Assembly (NCBI RefSeq): GCF_002086115.1
Contig: NZ_MVHJ01000012.1
Span: 104,017-168,016 of the forward strand
Direction: 5' to 3'
DNA length: 64,000 bases
Origin: Mycolicibacterium bacteremicum
GTDB taxonomy: Bacteria; Actinomycetota; Actinomycetes; Mycobacteriales; Mycobacteriaceae
The notes under the pieces are model-generated. The model was not told where the DNA came from. It did no database searches and worked only from the letters and a program-made list of their open reading frames with translations. A program made the translations under genes and the position numbers. Position 1 is the stretch's first letter. Every line of letters begins with the position of its first letter. This document shows, one piece after another, positions 6,695-15,615 of this stretch.

Positions 6695-7696
6695 TCAGGT
6701 CCGGTCGTCTCCGTCCGGGAAACTGTCGGGGAAGCCGCCCCTGTTGTTGTCGTCCTGCTGAGCATCCTGCTGGGCAAGGAAACGCTCGAACTCCGCTCCC
6801 AACTCGTCGCCGCTGGGCAGATCCTCATCGCGGGCCAGCAGCGAACGATTCTCCTGTGCGGCAACGAATGCATCGTACTGACGCTCGAGTGCGCTCACCA
6901 CTTGAGCGACCTCGGCACTGGCCTCGACCTGTTCGTTGATCTTGGTGTGCACCTCGACCGCCGCCTCGCCGAGCGCGGCGAGCGGGATCTGCAGCGAACC
7001 GGCGCGGGCGGCCTCGGCCAGCAGTGTCTCGGCGGCCGGGGGATAGGCGGTCTGGGCCAGGTAATGCGGCACGTGCACGGTGAACCCGAGCGCGTCGTGA
7101 CCGTGCTGACCCATCCGGAACTCCAGCAGGCTCGACACGCTGGCCGGGACCTGCACCTCGCCGACCCACGGGGTGTGGTCGGCGATCAACTCCGAATTGG
7201 GCGAATGCGCGGTCAGCGTCACCGGCCGGGTGTGCGGGACGGCCATCGGGATGGTGCCCAGACCGATCGTCTGCCGCACGCCGAGCCGCTCGGCCAGCAG
7301 GCGCACCGCGGTGACGAACCGCTCCCACCGCAGGTCCGGTTCCAGGCCAGCCAGCAGCAGGAACGGTGTCCCGACGCTGTCGTGCAGGGCATACAGGTTC
7401 AGCTCGGGCTGGTCGTAGCCGCTGAAGTGATCGGTCTTGAAGGTCATCAAGGGCCGCCGCGACCGGTAGTCCAGCAGCTCATCGATCGCGAAGGAGGCGA
7501 CCAGTTCGGTGTCCAGGGTGTTCTTGAGGTGCTCGGCGGCCAGCCGGATGGCATGTCCGGCGTCGGAGAATCCCTCCAGCGCATGGATCAGAACCGGTCC
7601 GCTGCCATCGACGGCAGACAGCTGCGGTGCGGGGAACTCCAGCTCGTACATCCCGTTCTGCTCGGGCTGGTAGTGCTGCTCCTGGGAATCGGCCAT
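6695..7696 (-). CDS. PAC2-family protein (Rv2714-like)
   Basis: A 333-residue PAC2-domain protein, related to proteasome assembly chaperone 2 and conserved in actinobacteria. Recognisable blocks are LIHALEGFSDAGHA (the PAC2 N-terminal signature), FDIDEL-like FAIDELLDYRSRRP and VTLTAHSP. The C-terminus is a hydrophilic, Asp/Gln-rich tail containing a likely coiled coil (ALERQYDAFVAAQE). The ATG at 7696 has an excellent ribosome site (AGGAGGTGA). Upstream partner of the Rv2715-like hydrolase. Mycobacteria have a proteasome, but no client is known for this protein. Confidence 0.88.
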   Translation of the reverse strand: MADSQEQHYQPEQNGMYELEFPAPQLSAVDGSGPVLIHALEGFSDAGHAIRLAAEHLKNTLDTELVASFAIDELLDYRSRRPLMTFKTDHFSGYDQPELNLYALHDSVGTPFLLLAGLEPDLRWERFVTAVRLLAERLGVRQTIGLGTIPMAVPHTRPVTLTAHSPNSELIADHTPWVGEVQVPASVSSLLEFRMGQHGHDALGFTVHVPHYLAQTAYPPAAETLLAEAARAGSLQIPLAALGEAAVEVHTKINEQVEASAEVAQVVSALERQYDAFVAAQENRSLLARDEDLPSGDELGAEFERFLAQQDAQQDDNNRGGFPDSFPDGDDRT

Positions 7697-7797
7697 CAGG
7701 TTCACCTCCTGTTCACTAGTGTCTCGCACGGTGCCGGGACCGCTCCATGGGTACCCCCGACATCCGTGCAACACCGCGCAGGCGGCGCTAAGTCCCG

Positions 7798-9213
7798 TCA
7801 GTTCCGGAATTGGCTGAGTGCGCGCAATTTGTTCATCACGTCCAGGGCGGCGACCTTGTAGGCCTCGGAGAAGGTCGGGTAGTTGAACACCGCATCGACC
7901 AGATACTCGATGGTGCCCCCGCAGCCCATCACCGCCTGACCGATGTGCACCATCTCGGTGGCATTGGTGCCGAAGATGTGCACGCCGAGCAGCCGCAGGT
8001 CCTCGGTGGAGACCAGCAGCTTGAGCATGCCGTAGGAGTCTCCGGCGATCTGGCCGCGGGCCAGTTCGCGATAGCGCGACACCCCGACCTCATACGGCAC
8101 CGAGCCCTTGGTCAGATCCACCTCGGTGGCCCCGACATAGGACACCTCGGGAATGGAGTAGATGCCGATCGGCTGCAAGTCGGTCATCGCGTGGCATGGT
8201 TCGCCGAACGCGTGATAGGCGGCCAGCCGGCCCTGATCCATGGAGGTCGCGGCCAGTGCGGGAAAGCCGATCACATCACCGACGGCGTAGATGTGGTCCA
8301 CCTTGGTCTGGTAGTTGTCATCGACGAAGATCCGGCCGCGGTCGTCGGCCTCCAGACCGGCGTCGGGCAGATCCAGTTCGGCGGTCTGACCCTGGCGGCC
8401 CGCGGAATACATCACCGTCTCGGCCGGGATCTGCTTGCCGCTGGCCAGTGTGGTGACGGTCCCGGCCGCCCCGACGTCGACGGCGGTCACCTCCTCGCCG
8501 AAGCGGAACGTCACCGCCAGATCGCGCAGGTGGAACTTCAACGACTCGATGATCTCGGGATCGCAGAACTCCAGCATGTTGGCACGCTTCTCGACCACGG
8601 TCACCTTGGTGCCCAACGCGGCGAACATCGAGGCGTACTCGATCCCGATGACGCCGGCGCCGACCACCACCATCGAGGTCGGGATGGTCTTGAGGTCGAG
8701 GATGCCGTCGGAATCGAGCACCCGGTGGTCGTCGAAGTCCACCCCGCCGGGCCGGGCCGGTTTGGTGCCGGTGGCGATGACGAATTTGCGGCCGCTCACC
8801 GTGACGCGCTCGGCCCGGCCCGGATCCTGCACATCGATGGTGTGCGCGTCGACGAAGCGGGCGTGCCCGACGTAGAGCTCCACCCGGTTGCGCATCAGCT
8901 GGGACCGCACCACATCGATCTCCTTGCCGATGACGTGCTGGGTGCGGGCCAGCAGGTCGGCGGGGGTGATTTTCTCCTTGACCCGGTAGCTGGCCCCGTA
9001 GAGCTCGCGCTGGTTCATCCCGGTGAGGTAGACGACGGCCTCGCGCAGGGTCTTACTCGGGATGGTGCCGGTGTTCACGCAGACCCCGCCGAGCATGCGT
9101 CCGCGTTCGATCACCGCCACCGATCTGCCCAACTTGGCCGCGGCGATGGCGGCCTTCTGGCCACCCGGTCCGGAGCCGATGACGACGAGGTCGTAGTCCT
9201 GCGTGGATGCCAT
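7798..9213 (-). CDS. sthA: Soluble pyridine nucleotide transhydrogenase
   Basis: FAD flavoprotein that equilibrates NADH/NADPH pools. At 471 residues it is full length. It has an N-terminal FAD-binding GSGPGG (13-18), a second Rossmann motif [10 protein letters not shown], and the C-terminal dimerisation domain ([11 protein letters not shown]...[17 protein letters not shown]). The family's redox disulfide is absent: the motif reads C45-VNTG-T50 where dihydrolipoamide dehydrogenases have two cysteines. This is the expected signature of SthA. The ATG at 9213 is used because the protein aligns from [15 protein letters not shown]. It is divergent from the CNNM operon across a 250-bp region with two palindromes. 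Confidence 0.93.
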   Translation of the reverse strand: MASTQDYDLVVIGSGPGGQKAAIAAAKLGRSVAVIERGRMLGGVCVNTGTIPSKTLREAVVYLTGMNQRELYGASYRVKEKITPADLLARTQHVIGKEIDVVRSQLMRNRVELYVGHARFVDAHTIDVQDPGRAERVTVSGRKFVIATGTKPARPGGVDFDDHRVLDSDGILDLKTIPTSMVVVGAGVIGIEYASMFAALGTKVTVVEKRANMLEFCDPEIIESLKFHLRDLAVTFRFGEEVTAVDVGAAGTVTTLASGKQIPAETVMYSAGRQGQTAELDLPDAGLEADDRGRIFVDDNYQTKVDHIYAVGDVIGFPALAATSMDQGRLAAYHAFGEPCHAMTDLQPIGIYSIPEVSYVGATEVDLTKGSVPYEVGVSRYRELARGQIAGDSYGMLKLLVSTEDLRLLGVHIFGTNATEMVHIGQAVMGCGGTIEYLVDAVFNYPTFSEAYKVAALDVMNKLRALSQFRN

Positions 9214-9288
9214 GGGTGCAGTCCTACGCCCGCGCCGGTGGCCGCGCACGCCGTGGACGGCAAAATCCGTGTGAACATTTCCGGCCGG

Positions 9289-9318
9289 GCGAAATTTCGC
9301 TGTCCGGGAACTTCCCGG
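9289..9318. promoter_or_regulatory. Two adjacent perfect palindromes between sthA and the CNNM operon
   Basis: GCGAAATTTCGC (9289-9300) and CCGGGAACTTCCCGG (9304-9318, one central base) are separated by three bases, about 76 bases upstream of the sthA start. Otherwise the 9214-9371 interval shows no gene. These look like binding sites for one or two dimeric regulators, but no family can be assigned. Confidence 0.5.
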
Positions 9319-9371
9319 CGGTACCGTTCGTCTGTCATCGTGACGGAGTTTCCGACCACACAGAGAGCACA

Positions 9372-9470
9372 ATGCGACGCGCCAAGCGCAAACCCCGAAG
9401 ACCCCGCCGCCGACCCGCTGAGGCCGGCACCGACCAGCCCCACCGCGCCGCCCTGGCGATCCGATGCTGA
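9372..9470 (+). CDS. Possible 32-residue arginine-rich leader ORF coupled to the CNNM gene
   Basis: A short ATG frame preceded by GAGAG at a workable distance encodes a peptide with an extremely basic N-terminal half ([14 protein letters not shown]). Its TGA overlaps the start of the next gene in the string ATGCTGA, an arrangement used for translational coupling. Its size and composition also fit a chance ORF in GC-rich DNA, so this is a weak call. Confidence 0.25.
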   Translation: MRRAKRKPRRPRRRPAEAGTDQPHRAALAIRC

Positions 9471-10849
9471 CCGCGCTCGGAATCCTCGCCGGCATTCTGG
9501 TGGTATCCGCCATCACGGCGTTGACCGGCTACTTCGTCGCCCAGGAGTTCGCCTACATGGCGGTGGACCGGTCGCGGCTCAAGGCGCGCGCCGAGGCCGG
9601 TGACAGCGGGGCCGCCCGGGCACTGCAGGTCACCCGGCGCACCTCGTTCATGCTGTCCGGCGCTCAGCTGGGTATCACCGTCACCGGTCTGCTGGTCGGC
9701 TATGTCGCCGAACCACTGATCGGCGAGGGGATGGGCCAGTTGCTCGGCGGTGTCGGTGTCCCGCTGGCCGTCGGTATCGCGATCGGCACCGTGCTCGCCA
9801 TGGTGTTCTCCACGGTGGTGCAGATGGTCTTCGGCGAGCTGTTCCCGAAGAACCTGGCCATCGCCCGGCCCGAGCCGGTGGCCCGCCGGTTGGCGCTGTC
9901 CACCAACATCTATCTCGGGGTGTTCGGCTGGCTGATCAAGCTGTTCGATGCGTCCTCGAACCTGTTGTTGCGTGCGCTGCGCATCGAACCGGTACACGAT
10001 GTCGAACACTCGGCCACCGCACGCGATCTGGAGCACATCGTCGCCGACTCGCGGCAGGCCGGCGACATCCCCGAGGAGCTGTCCACCCTGCTCGATCGCA
10101 TCCTGGACTTCCCGACCCGCACCACCGAACACGCGATGATCCCGCGTGCCCGCGTCGATGTCGTCGGAGCCGATGAACCGGTGGAGGCGGTGCTGGCCAA
10201 GATGGCCACCGGGCATACCCGGTACCCGGTGATCGGCGAGTCGCCCGACGACCTGGTCGGTGTGGTGCATCTGCACGATCTGCTGGGCGTGGCCGATCCG
10301 TCCGCGACGGCGGGCACCTCGTGTCGCCCCGCGGTGATCGTGCCCGAGACGCTGCCCTTACCGGTCGCGCTGCGCTCGCTGACGGAAGCCCACGACGAGA
10401 TGGCCTTGGTGATCGACGAATACGGCGGATTCGCCGGCGTACTGACCGTCGAGGACCTCGCCGAGGAACTGGTCGGCGAGATCGACGACGAACACGATAT
10501 CGACAGCGCCGATGACGACATCGTGGCCAGTGGGGACGGCTGGCTGGTGCGCGGAGACGTGGCTCTCGACGAGCTCAGCCGCACCGTCGGACACGACCTG
10601 CCCGAGGGCGACTACGAAACCCTGTCCGGTCTGCTGATCGCCGAATTCGGTGGTCTGCCCGCCGTCGGCGACAGCATCTCGGTCGACCTGGGAGTCGAAC
10701 CGTACGAGCTGATCGCCGATCATCCGCCGCTGCGCCGGCGCCTCGACGCGACCGTGCAGGCGGTCGAAAAGCATGTTCCGGCAAGCGTTCTGGTGACCGT
10801 GGTCGACATACCCGTCGAACCCGAGGAGGAGGGGGCCGCCGATGAGTAA
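9464..10849 (+). CDS. CNNM/HlyC-type transporter-associated membrane protein with CBS pair (Rv1842c-like)
   Basis: A 461-residue protein of the CNNM/CorB (UPF0053, TlyC) family, implicated in Mg2+/divalent cation export. The N-terminal DUF21 transmembrane domain (about residues 1-190) contains the first helix [19 protein letters not shown] and [19 protein letters not shown] pair follows (IPRARVDVV..., [42 protein letters not shown]). The C-terminal CorC/HlyC domain starts near [15 protein letters not shown]. It overlaps the next, paralogous gene by 8 bases. In M. tuberculosis the matching pair (Rv1842c-Rv1841c) sits elsewhere, so the pair appears relocated here. Confidence 0.9.
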   Translation: MLTALGILAGILVVSAITALTGYFVAQEFAYMAVDRSRLKARAEAGDSGAARALQVTRRTSFMLSGAQLGITVTGLLVGYVAEPLIGEGMGQLLGGVGVPLAVGIAIGTVLAMVFSTVVQMVFGELFPKNLAIARPEPVARRLALSTNIYLGVFGWLIKLFDASSNLLLRALRIEPVHDVEHSATARDLEHIVADSRQAGDIPEELSTLLDRILDFPTRTTEHAMIPRARVDVVGADEPVEAVLAKMATGHTRYPVIGESPDDLVGVVHLHDLLGVADPSATAGTSCRPAVIVPETLPLPVALRSLTEAHDEMALVIDEYGGFAGVLTVEDLAEELVGEIDDEHDIDSADDDIVASGDGWLVRGDVALDELSRTVGHDLPEGDYETLSGLLIAEFGGLPAVGDSISVDLGVEPYELIADHPPLRRRLDATVQAVEKHVPASVLVTVVDIPVEPEEEGAADE

Positions 10850-11858
10850 CCCCTGGACCGTCGTACTGGTCACCATCGGGCTGATCGCGGCCAGCGCCTT
10901 CTTCGTGGCCGTGGAGTTCGCCCTGATCGCGGCGCGCCGTCACCGACTCGAAGACGCGGCCCCGCGCAGTCGCTCGGCGCGCGCGGCACTGCGCTCGGCC
11001 TCCGAGCTCTCGGTGCTGCTGGCCGGGTCGCAGCTGGGCATCACCATCTGCACCCTGGCGCTGGGCGCCATCACCAAACCCGCTGTGCACCACTGGCTCA
11101 CGCCGGCCATCGCGGGCTGGGGAGCGCCGGCCTGGCTGGCGGATGTCGGTGGTTTCGTCCTGGCACTGATCATCGTCACCTTCCTGCATCTGGTGGTGGG
11201 TGAGATGGCCCCCAAGTCCTGGGCCATCGCGCACCCGGAGCGGTCGGCAACCATGCTGGCGCTGCCGATGCGGGCGTTCATGTGGGTGACCCGTCCGTTG
11301 ATCGGCACGCTGAACCGGTTGGCGAACTGGTGTCTGCGCAAGGTCGGCGTCGAACCGGTCGACCAGGTCGCCACCGGCCAGGATCCCGACGCGCTGCGGC
11401 ATCTTGTCGAGCATTCGGCCACCGTCGGCACACTCGACGAGCGCTATCACGGCCACCTGGTCAGCGCGCTGGAACTGCAGGCGCTCACCGTCGGTGACAT
11501 GTTGCGCACCGGGGCCGCGCCCAGCAGCGTGCGTTCGGCGGCCACCCGCGTCGAGATCCAGGCCGAGTCCAAGCGCACCGGGCATCTGCGCCTGCTGGTC
11601 CGCGACAACGGGACGGTCGAAGGTGTCGTGCACGTCCGGGACACCGTCGCCGCCGGCGCCGAGACGACGGCCGCCGACCTGATGCGCCCGGCGCTCACCA
11701 TGGCAGCCGAGACCCCGGCCTATGCCGCGCTGCGGACCATGCGGGAGACCCGCAACCATCTGGTGGTGATCACCGATACCGACGGTCACATCCTCGGATT
11801 GATCACGCTGACCGACGTGTTGCAGCGACTGCTGCCGACGGCCGATGCCGCGAGCTGA
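10842..11858 (+). CDS. Second CNNM/CBS membrane protein (Rv1841c-like)
   Basis: A 338-residue partner of the preceding gene. A DUF21 membrane domain (VVLVTIGLIAASAFFVAVEFALIAARRHRLED; HLVVGEMAPKSWAIAHPE) is followed by a CBS pair (RLLVRDNGTVEGVVHVRDTV; NHLVVITDTDGHILGLITLTDVL), each written here only as short landmarks. Unlike its partner it lacks the C-terminal CorC_HlyC domain. The ATG at 10842 lies inside the end of the upstream gene, with a purine-rich GAGGAGGAGG just before it, so the pair is translationally coupled and probably works as a hetero-oligomer. Confidence 0.88.
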   Translation: MSNPWTVVLVTIGLIAASAFFVAVEFALIAARRHRLEDAAPRSRSARAALRSASELSVLLAGSQLGITICTLALGAITKPAVHHWLTPAIAGWGAPAWLADVGGFVLALIIVTFLHLVVGEMAPKSWAIAHPERSATMLALPMRAFMWVTRPLIGTLNRLANWCLRKVGVEPVDQVATGQDPDALRHLVEHSATVGTLDERYHGHLVSALELQALTVGDMLRTGAAPSSVRSAATRVEIQAESKRTGHLRLLVRDNGTVEGVVHVRDTVAAGAETTAADLMRPALTMAAETPAYAALRTMRETRNHLVVITDTDGHILGLITLTDVLQRLLPTADAAS

Positions 11859-11949
11859 GTTACCCACAGTCGCGGATTGATCCACAGCCGCACCGCCGTC
11901 GGGGTCGGTGTCGGCCGGCCCGGTCGGCGGGTGCGGTCACGATCAGCGC

Positions 11950-12969
11950 ATGACAGAACAACCTCGCGGATTCGACCTCGGCCGACCCGCAACGCTGATC
12001 GCCGCGCTGCCGGCGGTATTGGGATTTGTCCCGGAGAACTCGTTGACCGTCGTCACCCTCGACCGTGGCGATCTGGGCTGCGTCATGCGGGTCGACCTGG
12101 AACCCGGACTGGTCGGCAACACCGCGCACCTGGCCGAGGTGGTGGCCGCATCCGGTCACGACGGCGCGGTGGCGGTGATCGTCGACGAGCGGTCCGCCGA
12201 TCACGAGGCACTGGCTGACGATCTGGGTATGTCGATGGCCGACGAGGGCATCGACCTGCTGGCCGTCCTGCTGGTCGACCGGATAGTCGCCGGCGGGCGG
12301 TGGTCCTGCGTCTGTGGGTGCGGCGCGCACGGTGTCATCGACGACCCGGAGTCCTCGCCACTGGCCGCGGCCGCCGTACTGGACGGTCGTCGGCTCTACC
12401 GGCGCCGCGATGACCTACAGGCGGTCATCGAGGTGTCCGACGGCCCGCGCGGCGAGCGGATCGCCGAGGCGTTGCGGTCGGTGCGCCGCGGGTCGGCGAG
12501 TGCCCGGTCGGCGCGGCGCGCGATCGAGGCGGCGATCGTCCTGGCCACCCGGGTGGGCGCCGGGGAAGACCCGGCCGACGACGAGATCGTCACCGTCGTC
12601 GCGGCCCTACGCGATCCGCGGGTGCGCGACATGCTCTACGCCCTGGCGGTCGGTGCTGCGGCTGCCGATGCCGAGGCGCTGTGGGGTGTGCTGGCCCGGG
12701 TGCTGCCCGCCCCGTGGCGGCAGGAAGTGCTGACGCTGCTTGCCTTTTCGGCGTACGCGCGCGGTGACGGGCCGCTGGCCGGGATCGCGCTGGCGGCCGC
12801 GGTGACCCTCGATCCGGGACATCGGATGGCCGGCATGCTCGACTGCGCGTTGCAGTCCGGGATGCGGCCGGAACAGATCCGTGAATTGGCGATGTCGGGC
12901 TACCGGGCGGCGGGCACCCTCGGGGTGCGGCTGCCCCCGCGGCTGACGTTCGGCAGGCGGGCCGGTTAG
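11950..12969 (+). CDS. DUF4192 family protein (Rv2712c-like)
   Basis: A 339-residue soluble protein of the actinobacterial DUF4192 family. The N-terminal segment GRPATLIAALPAVLGFVPENSLTVV is the family signature, split here as GRPATLIAALPAVLGF and VPENSLTVV. Downstream are WSCVCGCGAHGVI, a Cys-containing motif, and an Ala-rich helical C-terminus (LLAFSAYARGDGPLAGIALA). Function is unknown. ATG 11950 is chosen because the conserved block follows at once. It is convergent with ideR, the two stop codons overlapping by four bases. The 91 bases before it contain short DnaA-box-like strings but no convincing promoter. Confidence 0.85.
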   Translation: MTEQPRGFDLGRPATLIAALPAVLGFVPENSLTVVTLDRGDLGCVMRVDLEPGLVGNTAHLAEVVAASGHDGAVAVIVDERSADHEALADDLGMSMADEGIDLLAVLLVDRIVAGGRWSCVCGCGAHGVIDDPESSPLAAAAVLDGRRLYRRRDDLQAVIEVSDGPRGERIAEALRSVRRGSASARSARRAIEAAIVLATRVGAGEDPADDEIVTVVAALRDPRVRDMLYALAVGAAAADAEALWGVLARVLPAPWRQEVLTLLAFSAYARGDGPLAGIALAAAVTLDPGHRMAGMLDCALQSGMRPEQIRELAMSGYRAAGTLGVRLPPRLTFGRRAG

Positions 12970-13670
12970 ACCTTCTCGACCTTGACGGCGTGCGCCATGT
13001 GGTGGGGGAGTTCGACTTCCTGATGCCCCGGAATGAGGATCAGGACGCCGCCCTGATCGCCGGGATCATCGCTGGCCTGCACGGTCACCCGGGCGTTGGG
13101 AACCACCCCGGCGTCCTTGAGTCGGCCGATCAATTCGACATCACCCTGGACGTGTTCAGTCAGCTGTCGCACCACGACGGCCACGGGCGAGCCGGCGGGC
13201 AGTTCGGTCAGGCGCACCAGGTTGGCGTCCTCACCGTTGCCGGCCCCACCGAAGCCGAGCTCGGACAGGCCCGGAATCGGGTTGCCGAACGGCGACGTGG
13301 TGGGGTTGTCGAGCACCTGCACCAGGCGGCGCTCGACATCCTCGCTCATCACGTGTTCCCACCGGCATGCCTCGGCGTGCACTTCTTCCCATGGCAGGCC
13401 GATGACGTCGACCAGCAGCCGCTCGGCCAGGCGGTGCTTGCGCATGACGGAGATGGCCAGGTAGCGGCCCTTCTCGGTGAGCTCGAGGTGGCGGTCGCCG
13501 GCGACGTGCAGCAGGCCGTCGCGCTCCATCCGGGACACGGTCTGACTCACGGTCGGGCCGCTCTGCTCCAGACGTTCGGCGATGCGCGCCCGCAGCGGCA
13601 CCACGCCCTCTTCCTCGAGGTCATAGATGGTCCGCAGGTACATCTCGGTGGTATCGATGAGATCGTTCAT
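12966..13670 (-). CDS. ideR: Iron-dependent repressor IdeR
   Basis: DtxR-family Fe2+-dependent regulator of siderophore and iron-storage genes. The 234-residue protein has an N-terminal wHTH (ARIAERLEQSGPTVSQTVSRMERDGL, split as ARIAERLEQSGPTVS and QTVSRMERDGL), a dimerisation/metal domain and a C-terminal SH3-like FeoA domain. All IdeR metal ligands are present at canonical positions: Met10, Cys102, Glu105 and His106 in site 2, and His79, Glu83 and His98 in site 1. It is followed on the minus strand by the convergent DUF4192 gene. sigB lies upstream with a hairpin between. Confidence 0.98.
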   Translation of the reverse strand: MNDLIDTTEMYLRTIYDLEEEGVVPLRARIAERLEQSGPTVSQTVSRMERDGLLHVAGDRHLELTEKGRYLAISVMRKHRLAERLLVDVIGLPWEEVHAEACRWEHVMSEDVERRLVQVLDNPTTSPFGNPIPGLSELGFGGAGNGEDANLVRLTELPAGSPVAVVVRQLTEHVQGDVELIGRLKDAGVVPNARVTVQASDDPGDQGGVLILIPGHQEVELPHHMAHAVKVEKV

Positions 13671-13753
13671 GCCCTACCTTCCAGGCCCTGCAATTACCAC
13701 CCGAGTCTAGCGGTCCGGTGGTCTGAACAGGGTTCCAACATCCCCACAGCGTT

Positions 13754-13786
13754 GTGATGCCCGCCGCGGAACGCGACGGGCATCAC
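13754..13786 (-). terminator. sigB terminator-like hairpin
   Basis: GTGATGCCCG (13754-13763) pairs perfectly with CGGGCATCAC (13777-13786), with an inner CGCG/CGCG extension after one mismatch and a GAA loop. It lies 19 bases past the sigB stop. There is no U-tract, as is common in mycobacteria. Confidence 0.7.
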
Positions 13787-13804
13787 GGGTGAGGAAGATT
13801 CGGT

Positions 13805-14764
13805 CTAGCTGGCGTAGGACCGCAGGCGCTCGGCCCGGTCCCCGTTGCGCAGCTTCGACATCACTTCGCGCTCGATCTGACGGACCCGCTCGCGGGACAG
13901 CCCGAACAGCTTGCCGATCTGATCCAGGGTGCGTGGCTGGCCGTCGTCGAGACCGAAACGCAGCCGGATGACCTGCTGCTCGCGTTCGTCCAGGGTGGCC
14001 AGCACGTACCGGATGTCGGTGTGCAGCAGCTCGGAGATGACGGCGTTCTCGGCCGACATCGCCTCGGCATCCTCGATGAAGTCGCCCAGCGGGGCCTCTT
14101 CATCGCTGCCGACCGGCATGTCCAGGCTCACCGGATCCCGGCTGTGCTCCAACAGGTCGGTGATCTTCTCGACCGGGATCCCGGACTCTTCGGCCAGTTC
14201 CTCGTCGGTGGCCTCGCGGCCGAGGTTCTGGTGCATCTCGCGCTTGATCCGGGCCAGCTTGTTGACCTGCTCGACCAGATGGACGGGCAGCCGGATGGTG
14301 CGGCTCTGGTCGGCCATGCCGCGGGTGATCGCCTGCCGGATCCACCAGGTGGCATAGGTGGAGAACTTGAATCCCTTGGCGTAGTCGAACTTCTCCATCG
14401 CGCGGATCAGCCCGAGGTTGCCCTCCTGGATGAGGTCCAGCAGCGGCATACCGCGGCCGGTGTACCGCTTGGCCAGGGACACCACCAGACGCAGGTTGGC
14501 CTCCAGCAGATGCCGGCGGGCGGCATCGCCGTCACGGACCACGGCGGCCAGGTCGCGGCGCTTGGCCTCGCCGAGACGCTTCTTGGTGTCCAACACGTGC
14601 CGTGCGTACAGGCCCGCTTCGATGCGCTTGGCCAGCTCGACCTCGTCGGCTGCATTGAGCAGCGCGGTCTTGCCGATGCCGTTGAGATAAACGCGGACCA
14701 GGTCGGCGGCGGGGCTCTGGGCGTCCAGATCGGAATCGATGCGGCTTGCGGTGGCGATCGCCAT
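13805..14764 (-). CDS. sigB: RNA polymerase sigma factor SigB
   Basis: Group 2, stress-responsive primary-like sigma factor. The 319 residues lack the long N-terminal extension of SigA. Region 1.2 begins at [18 protein letters not shown]. Region 2 has [37 protein letters not shown] and the -10 recognition segment [20 protein letters not shown]. Region 4.2 ends with [20 protein letters not shown]. It lies upstream of ideR on the same strand, as in M. tuberculosis. The start is ATG 14764 with GGAGG upstream. A SigE/SigH-type promoter precedes it. Confidence 0.97.
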   Translation of the reverse strand: MAIATASRIDSDLDAQSPAADLVRVYLNGIGKTALLNAADEVELAKRIEAGLYARHVLDTKKRLGEAKRRDLAAVVRDGDAARRHLLEANLRLVVSLAKRYTGRGMPLLDLIQEGNLGLIRAMEKFDYAKGFKFSTYATWWIRQAITRGMADQSRTIRLPVHLVEQVNKLARIKREMHQNLGREATDEELAEESGIPVEKITDLLEHSRDPVSLDMPVGSDEEAPLGDFIEDAEAMSAENAVISELLHTDIRYVLATLDEREQQVIRLRFGLDDGQPRTLDQIGKLFGLSRERVRQIEREVMSKLRNGDRAERLRSYAS

Positions 14765-14801
14765 TTACGGCCTCCTGCTCGGCGGAACTGTCACTGCGTA
14801 C

Positions 14802-14828
14802 AACGCCCGAGGGGGTCAGTGAGTTCCC
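14802..14828 (-). promoter_or_regulatory. SigE/SigH-type promoter of sigB
   Basis: On the minus strand GGGAAC (14823-14828) is followed after 17 bases by CGTT (14802-14805). This fits the extracytoplasmic-stress sigma consensus GGAAC-N17/18-CGTT known for sigB promoters in mycobacteria. The remaining 14829-14911 region, between the DUF3099 stop and this promoter, shows nothing else. Confidence 0.75.
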
Positions 14829-14911
14829 ACCCGGTCCTGGTGGCGTACCACTTGACCTGCGGCTTTAAACAGTCGACCTGAGAATGTCCTGAGAAGTGGC
14901 GAAGAGCCTGC

Positions 14912-15322
14912 TCAGTCGGGAACGCCGGGACCGGCCTGCGGGCCGCCGGTACTCGGGCGGGGACGCACGGGCGCCTGCAGCGCCGGGCGTTCGGCGGTGG
15001 GGAACAACGGCGTACGCCGGCCGTCCCGCGCGTCGGGATAGCGGCGTGGCTCCGAGGCGGTGCGCGGTGGCCGGTCGTTGGCGATCAGCACCGCGATCCA
15101 CGGCAGCGGGATCGACGCGACGATGATCGCCAACGAGATGAGGCCGTTGTTCCAGATGCCGTAGGCGACGGCGGCGAGCACCAGTGCCGGGATGCGGAAG
15201 GACATGAGCGTGAGGTATTTGCGCACCCGTGCGCGATGCTGCTCGTCGTGGGGCAGTGCAGCGCGCGTGATGAGCACCGGGCGACCTTCGTCGTCGAAAC
15301 TCAGCTCAGGGCTTTGTTTCAT
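14912..15322 (-). CDS. DUF3099 small membrane protein (Rv2709-like)
   Basis: A 136-residue protein with a short N-terminal hydrophilic segment (VLITRAALPHDEQHRARVRKYL), two transmembrane helices (about residues 38-58 and 60-80, FRIPALVLAAVAYGIWN and SLAIIVASIPLPWIAVLIA) and a Pro/Arg-rich cytoplasmic tail. This is the DUF3099 layout and it matches Rv2709 in position beside sigB. ATG 15322 is used. Function is unknown. It is divergent from the DUF3039 gene with a 56-bp gap and could be co-transcribed with sigB. Confidence 0.85.
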   Translation of the reverse strand: MKQSPELSFDDEGRPVLITRAALPHDEQHRARVRKYLTLMSFRIPALVLAAVAYGIWNNGLISLAIIVASIPLPWIAVLIANDRPPRTASEPRRYPDARDGRRTPLFPTAERPALQAPVRPRPSTGGPQAGPGVPD

Positions 15323-15378
15323 ATCTTTACTGTCCCACACCTGCGACACCTCCCGCACCTGCCGGGCACAATGGTGGG

Positions 15379-15615
15379 ATGCAGACCCAGACCATCGAAC
15401 GTCCCGATACCGACGAACGCGTCGACGATGGGACAGATGACGACGCCCCCAAGGTTTTCCACTACGTCAAGAAGGACAAGATCGCCGAAAGTGCGGTCAT
15501 GGGCACGCATGTCGTCGCGTTGTGCGGAGAGGTGTTCCCGGTGACGAAGGCAGCCAAACCTGGCTCGCCGGTGTGCCCCGACTGCAAGAAGATCTACGAG
15601 CAGCTCAAGAAGTAG
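15379..15615 (+). CDS. DUF3039 small zinc-binding-like protein (Rv2708c-like)
   Basis: A 78-residue acidic protein with a putative metal site formed by His44/Cys49 (GTHVVALCG) and Cys66/Cys69 (PVCPDCKKIYEQL). It belongs to the actinobacterial DUF3039 family. The last 11 bases overlap the end of the convergent YihY gene. Function is unknown. Confidence 0.87.
   Translation: MQTQTIERPDTDERVDDGTDDDAPKVFHYVKKDKIAESAVMGTHVVALCGEVFPVTKAAKPGSPVCPDCKKIYEQLKK

Noticed and set aside
9306..9326. GGGAAC followed by CGTT, resembling a SigE/SigH promoter.
   Set aside because: The spacing is about 13 bases instead of 17-18, and the GGGAAC is part of a palindrome.
7810..9603. Open frame of about 600 codons on the plus strand across sthA.
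   Set aside because: Mirror frame of sthA, rich in His/Asp/Gly/Gln, as antisense GC-rich frames typically are; no start signal.
11859..11949. Strings resembling DnaA boxes (GTTACCCACA, GATCCACAG).
   Set aside because: Only two imperfect copies, no AT-rich unwinding region, and not near dnaA/dnaN; not an origin.
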